Notes under the pieces: model-generated
What the model was told of the DNA's origin: nothing
What the model saw: only the letters and a program-made list of their open reading frames with translations
The model's database searches: none
In this document: positions 60,271 through 64,000 of the stretch, piece by piece
Layout of the letters: the number at the start of each line of letters is the position of its first letter
Position numbering within the stretch: the stretch's first letter is position 1
Assembly: GCF_029637605.1 (NCBI RefSeq)
Contig: NZ_CP121261.1
Location: 5,332,001 to 5,396,000, forward strand
Reading direction: 5' to 3'
Origin: Achromobacter spanius
GTDB taxonomy: Bacteria; Pseudomonadota; Gammaproteobacteria; Burkholderiales; Burkholderiaceae_B
Length of the DNA: 64,000 bases
Position numbers and translations under genes: made by a program

Positions 60271-61325
60271 TGGACGCGCTGCTGGCAGAGCCGCAGCGCT
60301 TCAAGTTTTTCCAGGCGGTGCGTCTGCTGGAGCAGTGCTTTGCGCGGCAGGAACGCGGCGGCACGCGCCATACGGTGCCGGTGCATTTGCGGTTTCCGAA
60401 TTCGCCCGGGCTGGGATTTCCGCCCAGCGAAATCGTGGACGCCGTGGCCTATGACAAGAACGGCGAGGTGCTGGCCGATGAAGCGTCGCGCCAGGCGGCG
60501 GTGGCCGAAGGGCGGCTGGGCCGCGTGGACCTGACGCCGGCGTTCTTCGGATTGCTGGGCGCACAGGGCGCGTTGCCGCTGCACTATTCCGAAATGCTGG
60601 CCAACCGCGAAAGCCTGCGTCGCGACCGTGGCGCCCGCGCCTTCTTCGATATTTTTTCGAACCGGGCCGCCGCGCTGTTCTACGCGGCCTGGAAGAAGTA
60701 CCGCATGCCCTTGCGGCATGAAGCCGAGCAAGACCACCACTACCTGCCGCTGCTGCTGGCGCTGGGCGGCATCGGCCATCCGGCGCTGCGCGACCGGCTG
60801 CACAACGGCGCCGGCCGCATCTTTGACGAGTCAGTGGCGCACTACGCGGCCGCCGCACGGCAACGGCCGGTATCTGCCCCTTTCTTGCAGCGCGTGTTGC
60901 AGGACTACTTTGGGGTGCCCTTGCGCGTCGAGCAGTTCGTGGGCCGTTGGTATGACGTGCCCCCGCAGAATCGTACGCAGTTGGGGCAGCCGGGCGCGGT
61001 GCTGGGGGTGTCGGCGCTGGCGGGTGACCGCATCTGGCAGCGGGACCTGCGCATCCGCTTGTGGATCGGCCCCTTGTCGCGCCAGGCCTTTGCCGATTTC
61101 CTGCCGGGCGGCGAACGCGCCCAGGCGCTGGAAAAGCTGCTGACGATGTTTGGCGGCATGACCTTTGAATACGAAGTGCGGTTGGTCCTGGCGCGCGACG
61201 CCATCGGCCCCAGCCGCCTGGGCGAAGGCGGCGATGTGCGGCTGGGCTGGAATTCATTTCTGACCACGGAACCCGCCACGGCCGACCGCGACGACGCCAG
61301 CTACGAACTCCACACGATCCACTGA
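60234..61325 (+). CDS. tssG: T6SS baseplate protein TssG (ImpH)
   Basis: The product is 363 residues. AEPQRFKFFQAVRLLEQCF near the N-terminus and LTPAFFGLLGAQGALPLHY are diagnostic for TssG. The start at ATG 60234 has GAGG upstream and gives the usual short leader; another ATG at 60270 overlaps the tssF stop (TGATG) and would remove 12 residues, so the exact start is open. It builds the baseplate wedge with TssF. Confidence 0.95.
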   Translation: MPPMQRRRHTSVMDALLAEPQRFKFFQAVRLLEQCFARQERGGTRHTVPVHLRFPNSPGLGFPPSEIVDAVAYDKNGEVLADEASRQAAVAEGRLGRVDLTPAFFGLLGAQGALPLHYSEMLANRESLRRDRGARAFFDIFSNRAAALFYAAWKKYRMPLRHEAEQDHHYLPLLLALGGIGHPALRDRLHNGAGRIFDESVAHYAAAARQRPVSAPFLQRVLQDYFGVPLRVEQFVGRWYDVPPQNRTQLGQPGAVLGVSALAGDRIWQRDLRIRLWIGPLSRQAFADFLPGGERAQALEKLLTMFGGMTFEYEVRLVLARDAIGPSRLGEGGDVRLGWNSFLTTEPATADRDDASYELHTIH

Positions 61326-61347
61326 TCCACAGACCAAGAACAAACTC

Positions 61348-64000
61348 ATGGCCACACCGCTGAAGACCTTGATTGGGAAGTTGAACCAAACCTGCCGCCA
61401 GGCCGCCGAGCGCGCCGCCAGCCTGTGCATGGCGCAAGGCCATTACGAGGTGGACCTGGAACACCTGTTCCTGGCGTTGCTGGAAAAGCCCGCCAGCGAC
61501 GTGAGCATCATCGCGCGGCGTTGCCACATCCACACCGATGCGCTGGAAGCGGACCTGAAGGCGGAAATCGGCCGCTTCAAGAATGGCAACACGCGCACCC
61601 CGGTGTTCTCCGCGCATCTGCCCAAGCTGTTCGAGCATGCCTGGCTGATTGCTTCGCTGGACACGCAGACGACGCGCATCCGCTCGGGGCACCTGCTGCT
61701 GGCCTTGCTGACCGAGCCGGACCTGGCGCAGTTGGCGCGCCGGGGCTCGCCGTTGTTCGAATCGTTCCGCCTGGATGCCTTGAAGCATGACTTCGCCGCG
61801 CTGACGGAAGGCTCGGAAGAGGCGGGGCAGGCGGTGGGCTTTGCCGATGGCGCGCCGCCGCAGGGGGATGACGGCCAGCCCGCGCCCGCCTTGTCGCCGT
61901 CGCCCGCGCTGGACCAGTACACGGCAAACCTGACCGAGCGCGCGCGCGACGGCAAGATCGACCCGGTGATCGGACGCGATGCCGAGATTCGCCAGATAAT
62001 CGACATCCTGACGCGGCGGCGGCAGAACAACCCCATCCTGACCGGCGAGGCCGGCGTGGGCAAAACCGCCGTGGTGGAAGGCCTGGCGCTGCGCATCGTG
62101 GCGGGCGACGTGCCGCCCGCGCTGGCTGACGTCACGCTGCGCGTGCTGGACATGGGTCTGTTGCAGGCGGGCGCCAGCGTCAAGGGTGAATTCGAAAACC
62201 GGCTGAAGAACGTGATCGACGAGGTGAAGAAAAGCCCGTCGCCCATCATCCTGTTCATCGATGAAGCCCACACCATGATCGGGGCGGGCGGGCAAGCGGG
62301 CCAGAACGATGCCGCCAACCTGCTCAAGCCGGCGTTGGCGCGCGGCGAACTGCGCACCATCGCCGCCACCACCTGGAGCGAATACAAGAAGTACTTTGAA
62401 AAAGACGCGGCATTGGCCCGGCGCTTTCAGGTCGTCAAGGTGGAAGAGCCCGACGAAGCGCTGGCCGCCTCCATGCTGCGCGGCATGGCGCCGCTGATGG
62501 AGCGGCATTTTGGCGTGCGTATTCTGGACGAGGCCATCAGCGCGGCCGCCCGCTTGTCGCACCGCTATATCACCGGGCGGCAGTTGCCGGACAAGGCGGT
62601 CAGCGTGTTGGATACGGCCTGCGCCAGAGTGGCGTTGGGGCGTAGCGCCACGCCCGCGCTGATTGACGACGCGCGCCATCGCCTGACGCGCTTGCGAACC
62701 GAACAGGCGGCGCTGCGCCGCGAAGCCGCCACCGGTGCGCCGCAAGCGCGTTTGACGGAACTGGATGCCGAGATCGCCTCGGTGGAAAAGACCTTGGCGG
62801 ACGCGGAAGCGCGTCACGTGGCGGAGACGAGCCTGGTGGAACGGATCCATGCGTTGCGCGCCGAGCTGGAAGCGCAGGGGCAGGATGCGTCGGCCGCGGA
62901 TACCGATGCCGCCGCCGCGTCAACCCCAAAAGCCACGACGTCGCGCCGCAAGGCCGCAAAGCCCGCCTTGACGCCGGAACAGCAGCGCCTGTCCGGTCTG
63001 ATGGATGAACTGCGCACACTGCAAGGCGAACAGCCGCTGGTGCCCGCCTGCGTGGATGGGCAGATCGTGGCGGAGATCATATCGGCCTGGACCGGTATTC
63101 CCTTGGGCCGCATGGTCAACGACGAGATCCGCACCGTGCTGCAATTGCAGCCCATGCTGGCCGAGCGCGTGATCGGCCAGGACCACGCGCTGCACGCCAT
63201 TGCGCAACGGGTGCGTACGGCGCGTGCCGGCCTGGAAGACCCGGACAAGCCCAAGGGGGTGTTCCTGTTCGTGGGGCCGTCGGGCGTGGGCAAGACCGAG
63301 ACGGCGCTGGCCCTGGCCGACATTCTGTACGGCGGCGAACGCAAGCTGATCACCATCAACATGAGCGAGTACCAGGAAGCGCACAGCATCTCGGGCTTGA
63401 AGGGCTCGCCGCCGGGCTACGTGGGGTATGGCGAAGGCGGCGTGCTGACCGAAGCCGTGCGGCGCCAGCCCTACAGCGTGGTGCTGCTGGATGAAATTGA
63501 AAAAGCCCACCCGGACGTGCTGGAAATGTTCTTCCAGGTGTTCGACAAGGGCGTGATGGACGATGCCGAAGGCCGCGAGATCGACTTCCGCAACACGCTC
63601 ATCATCCTGACGTCCAACGTGGGGTCCAGCACGATCATGCAGGCCTGCCTGAACAAGCCTGCCGAAGAGCGCCCATCGCCGGAACAGTTGTCGGAACTGC
63701 TGGCGCCGCAGTTGTACAAGGCGTTCAAGCCCGCGTTCCTGGGGCGCATGAAGACCATTCCCTACTTCCCGGTGGATGACGACGCGCTGGCACACATCAT
63801 CGGCTTGAAGCTGAGCCGCATCGCGCGCCGCGTTCAGGCCACGCACCGCGCGGTGTTCGAGTGGGATGACGCGCTGGTGGAAGCCGTGCTGGCGCGCTGC
63901 ACCGAGGTTGACACCGGGGCGCGCAACGTGGACCACATTCTTAACGGATCGCTGCTGCCCGAGATTGCCGAGCAGGTGCTTGGCCGCATGGCGCAGGGCG
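61348..64000 (+). CDS. tssH: T6SS AAA+ ATPase TssH (ClpV), 3' end cut by window edge
   Basis: The frame opens at ATG 61348 and is still open at the right edge after 884 codons; ClpV proteins are about 880-900 residues, so only a few residues should be missing. The N-domain (QAAERAASLCMAQGHYEVDL) binds the TssC helix. Walker A motifs are intact in both ATPase domains: GEAGVGKT at 233-240 and GPSGVGKT at 643-650. A coiled-coil middle domain around 440-530 contains an acidic/Ala-rich insert. It disassembles the contracted sheath for reuse. Confidence 0.96.
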   Translation, partial: MATPLKTLIGKLNQTCRQAAERAASLCMAQGHYEVDLEHLFLALLEKPASDVSIIARRCHIHTDALEADLKAEIGRFKNGNTRTPVFSAHLPKLFEHAWLIASLDTQTTRIRSGHLLLALLTEPDLAQLARRGSPLFESFRLDALKHDFAALTEGSEEAGQAVGFADGAPPQGDDGQPAPALSPSPALDQYTANLTERARDGKIDPVIGRDAEIRQIIDILTRRRQNNPILTGEAGVGKTAVVEGLALRIVAGDVPPALADVTLRVLDMGLLQAGASVKGEFENRLKNVIDEVKKSPSPIILFIDEAHTMIGAGGQAGQNDAANLLKPALARGELRTIAATTWSEYKKYFEKDAALARRFQVVKVEEPDEALAASMLRGMAPLMERHFGVRILDEAISAAARLSHRYITGRQLPDKAVSVLDTACARVALGRSATPALIDDARHRLTRLRTEQAALRREAATGAPQARLTELDAEIASVEKTLADAEARHVAETSLVERIHALRAELEAQGQDASAADTDAAAASTPKATTSRRKAAKPALTPEQQRLSGLMDELRTLQGEQPLVPACVDGQIVAEIISAWTGIPLGRMVNDEIRTVLQLQPMLAERVIGQDHALHAIAQRVRTARAGLEDPDKPKGVFLFVGPSGVGKTETALALADILYGGERKLITINMSEYQEAHSISGLKGSPPGYVGYGEGGVLTEAVRRQPYSVVLLDEIEKAHPDVLEMFFQVFDKGVMDDAEGREIDFRNTLIILTSNVGSSTIMQACLNKPAEERPSPEQLSELLAPQLYKAFKPAFLGRMKTIPYFPVDDDALAHIIGLKLSRIARRVQATHRAVFEWDDALVEAVLARCTEVDTGARNVDHILNGSLLPEIAEQVLGRMAQG

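Overview
The window is high-G+C proteobacterial chromosome. Gene content and protein style (T6SS layout, AsmA, LTA-synthase-like sulfatase, NfeD/slipin pair) fit a betaproteobacterium of the Alcaligenaceae, such as Achromobacter or Bordetella. That placement is inference from protein appearance, not a database match.

Layout. Positions 1-7.1 kb hold ordinary chromosomal genes: a partial LTA-synthase-like sulfatase, an AsmA protein, a membrane diguanylate cyclase, and a TetR regulator divergent from an SDR with a clear palindromic operator between them. A tRNA-Lys(CTT) at 7.3 kb is followed by a small island remnant: an integrase N-terminal fragment, then hipB-hipA. Next come a polysaccharide pyruvyl transferase, a slipin and a long-form NfeD (9.8-13.2 kb).

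From 13.3 kb to the right edge lies one large type VI secretion cluster. It contains PAAR, a PDGTY-repeat protein, tssA, an OmpA-like protein, tagF, tssM, a two-TM unknown, a membrane-anchored M15 peptidase, a T6SS-linked membrane protein, vgrG1 and a DUF4123 adaptor. Then follow the effector/immunity region, a giant vgrG2, tssL, tssK, tssJ, a TPR lipoprotein, tssB, tssC, hcp, tssE, tssF, tssG and tssH (cut by the window edge). All thirteen core components are present (A, B, C, D/Hcp, E, F, G, H, I/VgrG, J, K, L, M), so the machine looks complete.

The most unusual part is 28.36-42.33 kb. Fourteen full-length paralogous lipoproteins (DUF3304/Tli1-like) and one relic surround a single Tle1-type phospholipase-like gene (29,988-32,294). 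In that gene the nucleophile elbow reads GGDRG instead of GxSxG and the position expected for the catalytic His is Ser. Unit starts are 843-849 bp apart over the last eight intervals. Most units end in a conserved GGGAGACAAGAATG-type junction that can start the effector, the next lipoprotein, or a 20-28-residue mini-cistron. In five copies the mini-cistron has been fused in frame to the lipoprotein C-terminus, by three different routes. The array looks like an immunity-gene bank that grows by tandem duplication and keeps translational coupling throughout.

The second unusual gene is vgrG2 (42,891-51,479): 2,862 residues with a VgrG head, about 1,400 residues of Ala/Ser/Thr/Pro-rich low-complexity sequence, and a C-terminal HExxH metalloprotease-like domain. 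It is coupled to tssL by an ATGA overlap and followed by a small candidate partner gene.
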